From Delphinus delphis (taxonomy: Eukaryota > Chordata > Mammalia > Artiodactyla > Delphinidae), in the NCBI RefSeq assembly GCF_949987515.2, contig NC_082689.1:102152957-102216956 (forward strand): a DNA stretch of 64,000 nucleotides, written 5' to 3'. Below, in pieces: positions 59,601-61,850 of this stretch. The translations under genes were made by a program, and so were the position numbers. The notes beneath the pieces are model-generated. The model saw only the letters and a list, made by a program, of their open reading frames with translations. It searched no databases and had not been told where the DNA came from. Position 1 is the first letter of the stretch. Every line of letters begins with the position of its first letter.

Positions 59601-61850
59601 TTTTCACTTCTTTTAAATGAAGCATCATTTAAAACAAGGGAAAGCAACAGCACATCCAACCAATTGGTTATTATTTGTCATGAAAATGCGATTAGGAGGA
59701 ACCTTTAAGAGCATACAAGACTCTATATTGGTAAGTGGAAAAAAAAAAACTACAAAATTACATTCAAAGTATAATTCTAATTCACTATAAAAATACACAT
59801 TAAAAACACAGAAGAAACATGTCCAAGCATCAAAAGTGGCTGCTTCTGTGTTGTTAGATTAAGGTTGATTTTCTTCCTCTCACCTATCAATCTTTTTAAA
59901 GAAAACTTTAAAGATGTTCTAAACTGAACATCTACCTCACAACCAGGAAAAAAAATTACTTCCTGTTCTATCATGTCCTCTTGGTATTATTATTTAATAC
60001 TGCCACCAAATCTGAAAACGGCACCTGGCTTCAGAGTATAACTATGTTAAAGGTTTTCCATTTCTCCCATTTCCAAAATGGCACTGTGGAAAAGATACAA
60101 ATTACAACCATAAACTGACAAAGGCTTTTCTGTTTTAAATGAGCATTTCACGTCTTTCATCATCAAACTACTGTTATTCTTTTCACAGTAATCACCTGGG
60201 GAGACCACACATTTATTCTTAAAAGTAAAAAAAAAAAAAAAAAATGCAGAATAACTCTAGACATTATTTTCTAAAGAAAGTGAATTTACACCCAGGCATT
60301 GCGGCTCCATTCCCATCAGCTCAAGTAGGAAGGCTGGGGGGTGAAGGCTGACAAGGTCCTGCTGGGTTCTGGCCCAGAGTGTTTTGAAAAGGCCCAAAGC
60401 TCTCCTCTGGCCCTTGTACTGGGGAAGTGGGCACATGAGTGCAGACCCTGTGGTTAAGATACACTGTGCTTGGGGACAAAGGCCATCCCAGAGTTTCCCA
60501 CACAAAGCTCAGACGCTACTCTGCCTCTCCGAAGGCGTCATGGCGGTGGTCACCTCAATGCGTCAGCTCTAGTTCGTCATCTGCTCTTTGGAGCTATGTG
60601 AAGTTTACAGCTGCTGCTGGCACAAATGAGGAAGGGCTTCGGGTCTGGAAAACTGGAAGTAAGGGAAACAGGGCAGTGGTTGTGGCACGTTCTACCCTGA
60701 ACGCTGGCATCGGGTACCGGGCACGCACGGCAGGCAGGGCCTCCCTCACATGTGCACCTGAGATCAGCTCTTGGGCAACCCGGCAGATAGAAACCTCGGG
60801 GGGCAGGGGCTTTTGTGATTTACCTCAAAGGGCTACTTGGAGGCTACGACCCTACGTTCTTCCCTTACAGAAGAACTCGGGCAGGGAACTCACCGAGAGG
60901 TCAACAACTGTCTTGATGGCCTTTTCTTTTCTCTTGACGAAGTCATCATCCTGCAAGACAAGAAGACATGGGGATGAAACAAATCTTCCTGCGTAAAGAC
61001 TGAAACTCAACTGGACTGGTCAGCAGTCCGTCTTATAAACTGACTTCTCATCACAACTTTGCCTGAAGAAGTCTCAATTTTCGAACAAACTGGAATATAT
61101 CCTGCATGGGAAAAAGCTAGGGCCTCTGCCGATGGCTGCAAAACAGATCCCTATAGCCGGTGAGAAAAAGGGGGGACCCCACACAGTGTGGGGTGTGACA
61201 AGCGTTTTCACTTCAAATCCGTATGAGCTCTGAAACCTCAGCAAGTTACCTAACCTCTAAGCCTTAGCTTTTCCACCTGCAAAACGGGGATGATACCGCC
61301 TATCTCAGGGAACAGTCATGAGGATCAAAAAATAGAAGGCATGTGATGTGCCGGGACTGGAATACAGTATCTGACAGTGATCAGCTAGTATTGTTGTTGT
61401 GATTACTATTCAGCTGTTACTATAGGTGTGTCCCAAGGAGGTGGGCTCTCAAAAACCTTTATATGACTATACAAAAATACACTCTTGTAATGCTCTTATA
61501 ATTTAACAAAAGGTCCAGATCCAGTACGAAAATTGAGAGACAAGGACAAAACTGTAGGGCTTGACACTCATGCCCATTTAAACAGGCAATTCTAATGAAC
61601 CAGGAGGCCCAGTTTCAGGGGTGATCAGGTGGGGGCAGGGAGGCCACGCAGGCGGGTGGGAGTGCAGGGGAGCCTGAGCGTACTCTGCGCCTTCCCAGGG
61701 GTCCCTCACTGTGCACTCAGGTTCACAACTGGGCTAGAAAAGAACACTGACCTCAGGGAGACTGTAGGTTTTCTGGAACTGGGAAATGGAGTAGGAACGG
61801 ATGTAGTCGCCCATCTCTTCTTTTGTTTCTATAGCTCGCTTCACCAGCCA
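1067..61850 (-). CDS. CCDC93: CCDC93, partial gene: 17 internal coding exons
   Basis: The joined exons encode about 426 residues, roughly two thirds of the family's usual length of about 630. They match mammalian CCDC93 in order and content. Known role: CCDC93 pairs with CCDC22 and the ten COMMD proteins in the CCC complex. This joins the retriever trimer and DENND10 to form Commander, which returns cargo such as LDL receptor, integrins and copper transporters from endosomes to the cell surface. Seen here: every exon has AG/GT boundaries, phases agree at all 16 junctions, and no stop or frameshift occurs. The order is end of the NN-CH-like domain (exon A), charged linker (B to F), then coiled coil (G to Q), broken by a Gly/Pro-containing linker in exon M. 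Start codon, 5' exons, final exons and 3' UTR lie outside the window. Exon letters are mine, in transcript order. Confidence 0.96.
1655..1830 (-). repeat. MIR remnant
   Basis: Carries the antisense MIR order: 'tctggctctgtcactgac', then 'tctgtaaaacggaggtgat'. Diverged, with approximate edges. Confidence 0.6.
2400..2500 (+). repeat. MIR core remnant
   Basis: The core word 'ccgttttacaggtgaggaag' is the sense MIR 'cattttacagatgaggaaac' motif. Confidence 0.55.
3109..3191 (-). CDS. CCDC93: CCDC93 exon P (coiled coil)
   Basis: 83 nt: two bases completing isoleucine, then 27 codons starting [20 protein letters not shown] and ending YLEKE, phase 0. Acceptor is CTTTGCATTTGCAG, donor GTAAGA. Exons O and P together are 192 nt and frame-neutral. 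Confidence 0.95.
3192..5157 (-). other. CCDC93: CCDC93 intron O/P
   Basis: About 4021-4600 reads like an old dispersed mammalian repeat ('gctgggccttgaaggatttt', 'agaagtgatatgactgg'), but I cannot assign a family. No young SINE is present. Confidence 0.6.
5158..5266 (-). CDS. CCDC93: CCDC93 exon O (conserved coiled coil)
   Basis: 109 nt: 36 codons starting [20 protein letters not shown] and ending ELYRQ, then one base (phase 1). Acceptor is TTTTGCATCTAG, donor GTAGGT. The orphan A joins TT of exon P to give isoleucine, which fixes this donor rather than the GT six bases further on (GTGCAT). Pro-Ser in EVPSR kinks the helix. Confidence 0.95.
7615..7870 (-). repeat. L1M 3'-end remnant
   Basis: Contains the antisense L1M 3' UTR order: 'gagatataattcacaggcca', 'caattcaatggtttttagta', 'accatcaccactac', 'tttcatcaccccaaaagaaa'. 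The same element type lies at 46860-47320. Confidence 0.75.
7875..7970 (-). repeat. Second L1 fragment
   Basis: The segment 'gctaaatatattcctaagta' with 'tgtaaataaaattttctta' resembles a different, internal part of antisense L1. The two L1 pieces therefore form a rearranged or truncated insertion. Confidence 0.5.
7977..8186 (+). repeat. Young CHR-type SINE with A and B boxes
   Basis: Head GGGCTTCCCTGGTGGCGCAG, an A-box-like TGGCGCAGTGG at 7989-7999, a B-box-like GGTTCGTGC at 8032-8040, and an 18-base A-tail at 8169-8186. It lies opposite to CCDC93. No target duplication directly abuts its head; a 16-base repeat instead lies after the tail and at 7560-7575, before the L1 pieces. Confidence 0.93.
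8205..8350 (-). repeat. MIR remnant
   Basis: Antisense MIR words in order: 'cacttacaagctgcttgtac', then 'gaagatgaggctaatagcta'. It begins 18 bases after the SINE tail. Confidence 0.55.
8512..8574 (-). CDS. CCDC93: CCDC93 exon N (coiled coil resumes)
   Basis: 21 codons starting [20 protein letters not shown], phase 0 both ends. Acceptor is CTTTCCAATTTCAG, donor GTGAGT. Same three-heptad length as exon I. The segment looks unchanged against remembered human sequence. Confidence 0.95.
8966..9165. mobile_element. Old non-autonomous DNA transposon remnant
   Basis: Two arms pair as an imperfect inverted repeat: 8969-8995 (CTATCCAATACGATAGCCAC...) against the reverse complement of 9087-9113, about 20 of 27 bases. 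Related sequence occurs at 48025-48150. hAT-like by recognition; subfamily not assigned. Confidence 0.6.
9279..9329. repeat. TG/CA microsatellite
   Basis: A short TG run turns at TGTACA into a CA run of about 30 bases, then an interrupted CA tract. The TG-to-CA switch makes a local inverted repeat. Confidence 0.95.
9536..9736 (-). mobile_element. hAT-Charlie-type MER remnant
   Basis: Ends are CAGGGGTCCGCAAAC and GCTGCTGACCCTGG, with the internal phrase 'tttgtaaataaagttttact'. Same family as the element at 20721-20918 but in opposite orientation, and without a clear 8-bp target duplication. Confidence 0.7.
10065..10118 (-). CDS. CCDC93: CCDC93 exon M (inter-coil linker)
   Basis: 18 codons, [18 protein letters not shown], phase 0 both ends. 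Acceptor is TTTTCCTTATTGCAG, donor GTAAGT. Gly, Pro and Thr break the coiled coil. It differs at several positions from the human segment I remember, more than any neighbouring exon, as expected for a flexible linker. Confidence 0.92.
10119..11374 (-). other. CCDC93: CCDC93 intron L/M
   Basis: A MIR remnant is likely at 10600-10750 (antisense, 'ctctctgagccccaagttcc'). The A-rich patch at 10134-10157 lies just upstream of exon M's acceptor and reads as a polypyrimidine tract on the gene strand. Otherwise plain. Confidence 0.6.
11375..11446 (-). CDS. CCDC93: CCDC93 exon L (coiled coil)
   Basis: 24 codons starting [20 protein letters not shown], phase 0 both ends. Acceptor TTACTTTTAAAG and donor GTACGG are the weakest splice sites of the set, which may make this exon optional. 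The heptad run [11 protein letters not shown] ends at Pro-Gly, leading into the exon M linker. Confidence 0.94.
11447..12250 (-). other. CCDC93: CCDC93 intron K/L
   Basis: No repeat or regulatory structure recognised. Confidence 0.6.
12251..12332 (-). CDS. CCDC93: CCDC93 exon K (coiled coil)
   Basis: 82 nt: one base finishing serine, then 27 codons starting [20 protein letters not shown] and ending AHCR, phase 0. Acceptor is TTTTCTTTTCAG, donor GTAAGT, both strong. Leu and Ile spacing supports a continuous helix. Confidence 0.95.
12333..13442 (-). other. CCDC93: CCDC93 intron J/K
   Basis: 12340-13000 is AT-rich single-copy-looking sequence. About 13070-13215 resembles an L1M 3' end in plus orientation ('ccttttgaaccttgaatgta'). 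Confidence 0.5.
13443..13516 (-). CDS. CCDC93: CCDC93 exon J (coiled coil)
   Basis: 74 nt: 24 codons starting [20 protein letters not shown], then AG, giving phase 2. Acceptor is TTGTCTCCCGCAG, donor GTAAGA. The split codon joins to C in exon K and gives serine, as in the family. Exons J and K together are frame-neutral (156 nt). Confidence 0.95.
13980..14340 (+). repeat. L1M 3'-end remnant
   Basis: Reads through the sense L1M terminal order: 'cacaagaaactggttaccct', then 'ttgaattttgaaccatgtga', ending in an A-run at 14333-14343. Confidence 0.6.
15500..15670 (-). repeat. MIR remnant
   Basis: Antisense MIR words 'tttagtttctccagctgcag', 'aacagggatatcaacag' and 'gttgttatgaagattcaatg' in the expected order. 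Confidence 0.65.
17063..17125 (-). CDS. CCDC93: CCDC93 exon I (coiled coil, three heptads long)
   Basis: 21 codons starting [20 protein letters not shown], phase 0 both ends. Acceptor is CTTTCGTTTACAG, donor GTGAGC. Exactly three heptads in length, rich in Glu, Lys and Leu as expected for coiled coil. Confidence 0.95.
17140..17480 (+). repeat. Two tandem MIR remnants
   Basis: The core word occurs twice: 'catttcacagatgagaaaat' near 17200, and 'tttaacataggaggaaataa' followed by 'actcagaggggttaagttac' near 17365-17405. Confidence 0.65.
17970..18104 (-). repeat. CHR-type SINE, short old form
   Basis: Exact 12-base target duplication AACTCAGCCCAT at 17958-17969 and 18105-18116. Minus-strand head GGGAATTCCTTGGTGGTCCA, with the A-tail seen as mixed A/T at the left edge. 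Confidence 0.93.
18175..18386 (+). repeat. Young CHR-type SINE
   Basis: Exact 14-base target duplication AAATCATTACTCTT at 18161-18174 and 18384-18397 (overlapping the A-tail). Antisense to CCDC93. A single-base difference from its siblings near the tail makes an acceptor-like sequence on the gene strand. Confidence 0.95.
19390..19690 (+). repeat. L1M ORF2 3'-end remnant
   Basis: Sense order 'gatccaggaattccacttct', 'catggtagcataagtttaca' and 'gaggacaggtgaaataaact' matches the L1 ORF2 end. No open frame remains. Confidence 0.6.
19700..20280 (-). repeat. MIR remnant split by a SINE
   Basis: 19700-19835 holds antisense MIR ('ctgtgtgaccacaggcaaaa', 'tcatttgtaaaatgagggta'). After the SINE and its target duplication the same element resumes at about 20212 ('gaaaagcactttgtaattac'). 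Confidence 0.75.
19853..20194 (-). repeat. Long CHR-type SINE (about 342 bp)
   Basis: Exact 17-base target duplication CTGAATGAGTTAATTTT at 19836-19852 and 20195-20211. The head half matches other CHR copies. The tail half carries repeated 'ggctcagtagttgtgg' and 'gtgcacgggctt' modules, making it over 100 bp longer than the young copies. Confidence 0.93.
20721..20918 (+). mobile_element. hAT-Charlie-type MER element with 8-bp target duplication
   Basis: Begins CAGAGGTTGGCAAA, ends TGTCGACCCCTA, and is flanked by exact 8-base copies of TTCTAGAA (20713-20720 and 20919-20926). An 8-bp duplication is the hAT hallmark. Internal phrases 'aagtgccagacagtaaatac' and 'ataaaactatttacagaaac' match the family of the 9536 element. 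Confidence 0.88.
21036..21152 (-). CDS. CCDC93: CCDC93 exon H (largest exon in view)
   Basis: 39 codons, opening [20 protein letters not shown] and ending KTKQLEE, phase 0 both ends. Acceptor is TTTCCCACAG, donor GTTAGT. A three-histidine run after QL differs from the His-Arg-Arg I recall in human. The acidic Ser/Glu/Pro start looks flexible; the second half ([16 protein letters not shown]) is heptad-like. First exon after the large L1-bearing intron. Confidence 0.95.
22690..22947 (-). other. Unassigned 85-codon open frame
   Basis: A Met-to-stop frame with balanced composition, beginning [20 protein letters not shown] and ending DDVVKVEEI. It is not a recognised repeat ORF and matches no protein I know. 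It could be a remnant of a retroposed or mobile-element gene, or chance. No splice-site pair was found that would add it to CCDC93. Confidence 0.2.
23455..23740 (-). mobile_element. hAT (MER1-like) remnant
   Basis: Phrases 'ctttcagggggtctttgagg', 'gtcaaaatccttttcataat' and 'aaaattttgagaaccattac' resemble the ends and interior of a MER1/Charlie-type element. No target duplication was identified. Confidence 0.5.
26690..27165 (+). repeat. L2-like fragments
   Basis: Three degenerate copies of a phrase about tables of size and 'shared growth' words: 'cagtgttaggcactggaaac', 'attacgttaggcacggggca' and 'atgtgccaggcgacaggaac'. Family call is by recollection only. Confidence 0.4.
27990..28210 (-). repeat. 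MIR remnant
   Basis: Antisense words 'gcaaacctggaacttattag', 'acaagctacttaacgcctct' and 'ccatctacaaaacagatata' in order. It ends just before the L1 insertion. Confidence 0.65.
32966..33004 (+). repeat. GAAA/GGAA tract inside L1
   Basis: Purine-only run of GGAAGAAA then repeated GAAA units, within the reverse transcriptase part of the L1. It has expanded since insertion. Confidence 0.9.
34609..34643 (+). repeat. CA microsatellite inside L1
   Basis: Thirty-five bases of pure AC/CA, in the L1 segment that normally reads 'gtggtatatacacacaatgg'. Grown from a short ancestral 'tatacaca'. Confidence 0.95.
36120..36520 (+). mobile_element. MLT1-like (ERVL-MaLR) LTR remnant
   Basis: Phrases in order: 'gaggcccacctggcaaggaa', 'gaactgaatgctgccaacaa', 'ccttctccagtcaagcctca', then the polyadenylation-like 'gcaataataaactatgctat' and 'ttttaggccaccgcat'. 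A solitary, non-coding old LTR; no internal viral genes are seen beside it. Confidence 0.7.
37480..37725 (+). repeat. MIR, nearly complete
   Basis: Sense order is well kept: 'cattttatggatgaagatac', 'gaagttaaataaactgccca', 'aggtcacggagctaggaagt', ending in the 'actccaatgctgtgcttgta' region. Confidence 0.8.
38650..38860 (-). repeat. L1M 3'-UTR remnant
   Basis: Antisense phrases 'tttatgtgtacaacacttta', 'gttgtttccatccgtcacc' and 'tctggtaaccactactctgt' fit an L1M 3' UTR. Confidence 0.5.
39683..39769 (-). CDS. CCDC93: CCDC93 exon G
   Basis: 29 codons beginning [20 protein letters not shown] and ending SEYAEK, phase 0 both ends. Acceptor is CTGTGATTGCAG, donor GTATGT. One of the best-conserved segments against remembered human CCDC93, apparently without change. 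It is the last exon before the 18.5-kb intron. Confidence 0.95.
39770..40630 (-). other. CCDC93: CCDC93 intron F/G
   Basis: No repeat recognised; compact intron between two exons of the cluster. Confidence 0.65.
40631..40681 (-). CDS. CCDC93: CCDC93 exon F
   Basis: 17 codons, [17 protein letters not shown], phase 0 both ends. Acceptor TTCTTTTAG leaves the first Gln codon in the exon, as the family alignment requires. Donor is GTGAGG. Regularly spaced Ile, Leu and Met residues suggest an amphipathic helix. Confidence 0.95.
40972..41064 (-). CDS. CCDC93: CCDC93 exon E (acidic linker)
   Basis: 31 codons, phase 0 at both ends, opening [20 protein letters not shown] and closing with the acidic run [11 protein letters not shown]. 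Acceptor is CCTTCCAG, donor GTGAGT. The Pro-Thr-Gly break followed by charged helix-forming residues fits the passage from extended linker to helix. Only 290 nt of intron separates it from exon F. Confidence 0.95.
41589..41622 (+). repeat. TG microsatellite
   Basis: Uninterrupted (GT)n of about 34 bases. On the gene strand it is a CA tract within intron D/E. Confidence 0.95.
41815..41975 (-). repeat. MIR remnant
   Basis: Antisense words 'tttagctccatctttgccat' and 'caccagctggcaacctcagg' followed by 'aatgagaggactgccctcag'. Confidence 0.5.
42400..42615 (+). repeat. MIR, well preserved
   Basis: Sense order 'tttaatcttcacaacaccgt', 'ccccatttcacagatgctgt', 'aggagctaggatttgaagcc', 'cagtctggctttagagcgta'. 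Confidence 0.8.
42880..43125 (-). repeat. MIR, well preserved
   Basis: Antisense order 'agagcacaggctttgatgcc', 'gctgtgtgatcttaggccaa', 'ctctgaacctcagctttctg', then 'tatcttcctcacagagctgt'. Inverted relative to the MIR 265 bp to its left. Confidence 0.8.
43710..43746 (-). CDS. CCDC93: CCDC93 exon D (37-nt exon)
   Basis: The first base completes the arginine split from exon C, then [13 protein letters not shown] follows in part (AGG TAT GGA to GAG AAG), ending in phase 0. Acceptor is GGCTTGCAG, donor GTAAGA. Too short to find by ORF length alone; it was placed by matching the conserved RYGFSRQSK segment and by phase. Exons C plus D total 138 nt, so the pair together is frame-neutral. Confidence 0.94.
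44287..44499 (-). repeat. Young CHR-type SINE
   Basis: Exact 15-base target duplication AATATCTATTTTTTA at 44272-44286 and 44500-44514. Same orientation as CCDC93. The first bases of the head have diverged (GGCTTCCAATGG instead of GGCTTCCCTGG). Confidence 0.95.
45170..45310 (-). repeat. MIR remnant
   Basis: Antisense words 'cagcaaactgtgtaacatgg' and 'gcttcacttctctgagcttt'. Confidence 0.55.
46639..46845 (-). repeat. Young CHR-type SINE
   Basis: Target duplication CATTCACTTTTT at 46627-46638 and 46846-46857. It inserted at the edge of the L1M remnant that follows. Same orientation as CCDC93. Confidence 0.94.
46860..47320 (-). repeat. L1M 3'-end remnant
   Basis: Antisense L1M from the terminus inward: 'ttgaggtgtaattcatataa', 'cttcagtggtttttagtgta', 'tctgtggatttgcctattct', 'tgtggccttttgtgcctgga', 'agcagctgatggacatctgg'. 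Longer and better kept than the copy at 7615. Confidence 0.85.
48025..48150 (-). mobile_element. DNA-transposon fragment related to 8966 element
   Basis: Shares 'gtaagtgctcaacagtcaca', 'cgtggctactggctaccata' with the right half of the 8966-9165 element. Left arm missing or too diverged. Confidence 0.5.
49106..49770 (+). repeat. GAT/GGT tandem repeat with 201-bp duplication
   Basis: About 660 bp of trinucleotides GAT, GGT and variants. A 21-base unit, GATGATGATGGTGTTGGTGGT, recurs in runs. On top of this, 49351-49551 and 49552-49752 agree at every base I compared by eye. Purely repetitive; it leaves both strands open (Met/Val-rich on plus, His-rich or Thr/Ile-rich on minus), which does not indicate a gene. 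Confidence 0.97.
50130..50290 (-). repeat. MIR remnant
   Basis: Antisense words 'agcaaacctgagttcaagtc', 'agttgaccttgggcaggtta', 'cattctcaaaatggggaatg'. Confidence 0.7.
51372..51400 (+). repeat. Short TG repeat
   Basis: Interrupted TG tract, GTGCGTGTGCGTGTGTGTGT, then TGTAA. Lies 44 bp from a SINE. Confidence 0.85.
51444..51650 (-). repeat. Young CHR-type SINE
   Basis: Full-length body, 17-base T-tract at the left edge, intact head GGGCTTCCCTGGTGGCGCAG. Target duplication is only weakly visible (TTAGAG against CTAGAG). Same orientation as CCDC93, 484 bp downstream of exon C. Confidence 0.92.
52134..52234 (-). CDS. CCDC93: CCDC93 exon C (basic linker, frame-breaking length)
   Basis: 101 nt, entering in phase 0 and leaving in phase 2 after TATGGCAG. 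It begins [14 protein letters not shown], a strongly basic patch, then the acidic AEELLDEES. Acceptor ends CTTCTCAG, donor GTAACG. As I recall it, the human protein has Glu-Val where this one has Asp-Ala at the first two residues. In Commander models this region belongs to the linker near the COMMD ring. Loss of the exon would shift the frame. Two same-orientation SINEs lie on either side of it. Confidence 0.93.
52390..53060 (-). repeat. L1M internal remnant
   Basis: Antisense L1 body words 'attctagcatcagcttgtca' and 'ttgggaagaactgacatctc', then 'tataatactgaatcttgcct'. No open frame. Confidence 0.6.
54225..54345 (+). repeat. MIR remnant
   Basis: Sense words 'ttttataactacaccatgag', 'gatgccattacctccacctt', 'aaagaagcagagattaaata'. 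Confidence 0.6.
54869..55069 (-). repeat. Young CHR-type SINE
   Basis: Exact 13-base target duplication CCTGTCTTCTGTT at 54856-54868 and 55070-55082. The tail is short and interrupted (CTTTTGTTTTTC on plus). Same orientation as CCDC93, 2.6 kb upstream of exon C. Confidence 0.95.
55690..55900 (-). repeat. MIR remnant next to an L2-like end
   Basis: L2-like 'ctggcacacagtgagtgctc' at about 55700, then antisense MIR 'gggttttaacccgtgcccca', 'ggttttccatctgtaaaata'. Confidence 0.6.
56720..57150 (+). repeat. L1M 3'-end remnant
   Basis: Sense order 'tgtacagccactgaaaatgc', 'ctgttgagcaaaataaccac', 'aataacagtggttatccctg', then 'ttgtactttctctccattgc'. An A/C-rich patch interrupts it at 56794-56835. Confidence 0.6.
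57650..57890 (-). repeat. MIR remnant
   Basis: Antisense words 'tctgagtttcaacttcctga', 'tttataaaatggaaatgtaa' and 'gatgagtacatgagataatg'. Confidence 0.65.
58640..58840 (-). repeat. MIR remnant
   Basis: Antisense words 'aatgtgacctagggcaacct', 'tgccttagtttcctcacctg', 'catagggttgtggtgagcac'. Confidence 0.75.
59100..59332 (+). mobile_element. Truncated recent L1 3' end
   Basis: Ends 'gcaactatactccaataaaa' followed by repeated TAAAA units, the same terminal sequence as the full L1 at 28354-35040 but better kept. Only the 3' UTR is present. Confidence 0.75.
60894..60950 (-). CDS. CCDC93: CCDC93 exon B (acidic-to-basic linker)
   Basis: 19 codons reading [19 protein letters not shown], phase 0 at both ends. 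Acceptor is TGTCTTGCAG, donor GTGAGT. Three acidic residues lead into a KRKEK cluster. Length is a multiple of three, so skipping would keep frame. It lies 801 nt downstream of exon A. Confidence 0.95.
60951..61751 (-). other. CCDC93: CCDC93 intron A/B with a MIR remnant
   Basis: A MIR lies at about 61200-61430, antisense: 'cctcagcaagttacctaacc', 'ttttccacctgcaaaacggg', 'gaacagtcatgaggatcaaa'. No other repeat seen. Confidence 0.7.
61752..61850 (-). CDS. CCDC93: CCDC93 exon A (end of NN-CH-like domain)
   Basis: 33 codons, phase 0 at the 3' end. It opens with [20 protein letters not shown] and ends SLPE. Acceptor is TCTTCCCCAG, donor GTCAGT. The preceding exon, expected to end in a Val-Val-Gln context, was not found in the 2.1 kb to the right. 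In the family this stretch closes the N-terminal calponin-homology-like domain that docks on the COMMD ring (family knowledge, not shown by the sequence). Confidence 0.95.

Larger units (their letters stand above)
52235..60893 (-). other. CCDC93: CCDC93 intron B/C (8.7 kb)
   Basis: Contains L1M, one young SINE, several MIRs and a recent L1 3' end. 53060-54220, 56000-56700 and 59350-60890 show little else, apart from an L2-like phrase near 53400 and an A-run at 60229-60244. Confidence 0.7.

Noticed and set aside
60439..60996. 185-codon plus-strand frame
   Set aside because: Runs antisense across CCDC93 exon B and both flanking introns, with no known similarity. Chance opening in GC-richer sequence.
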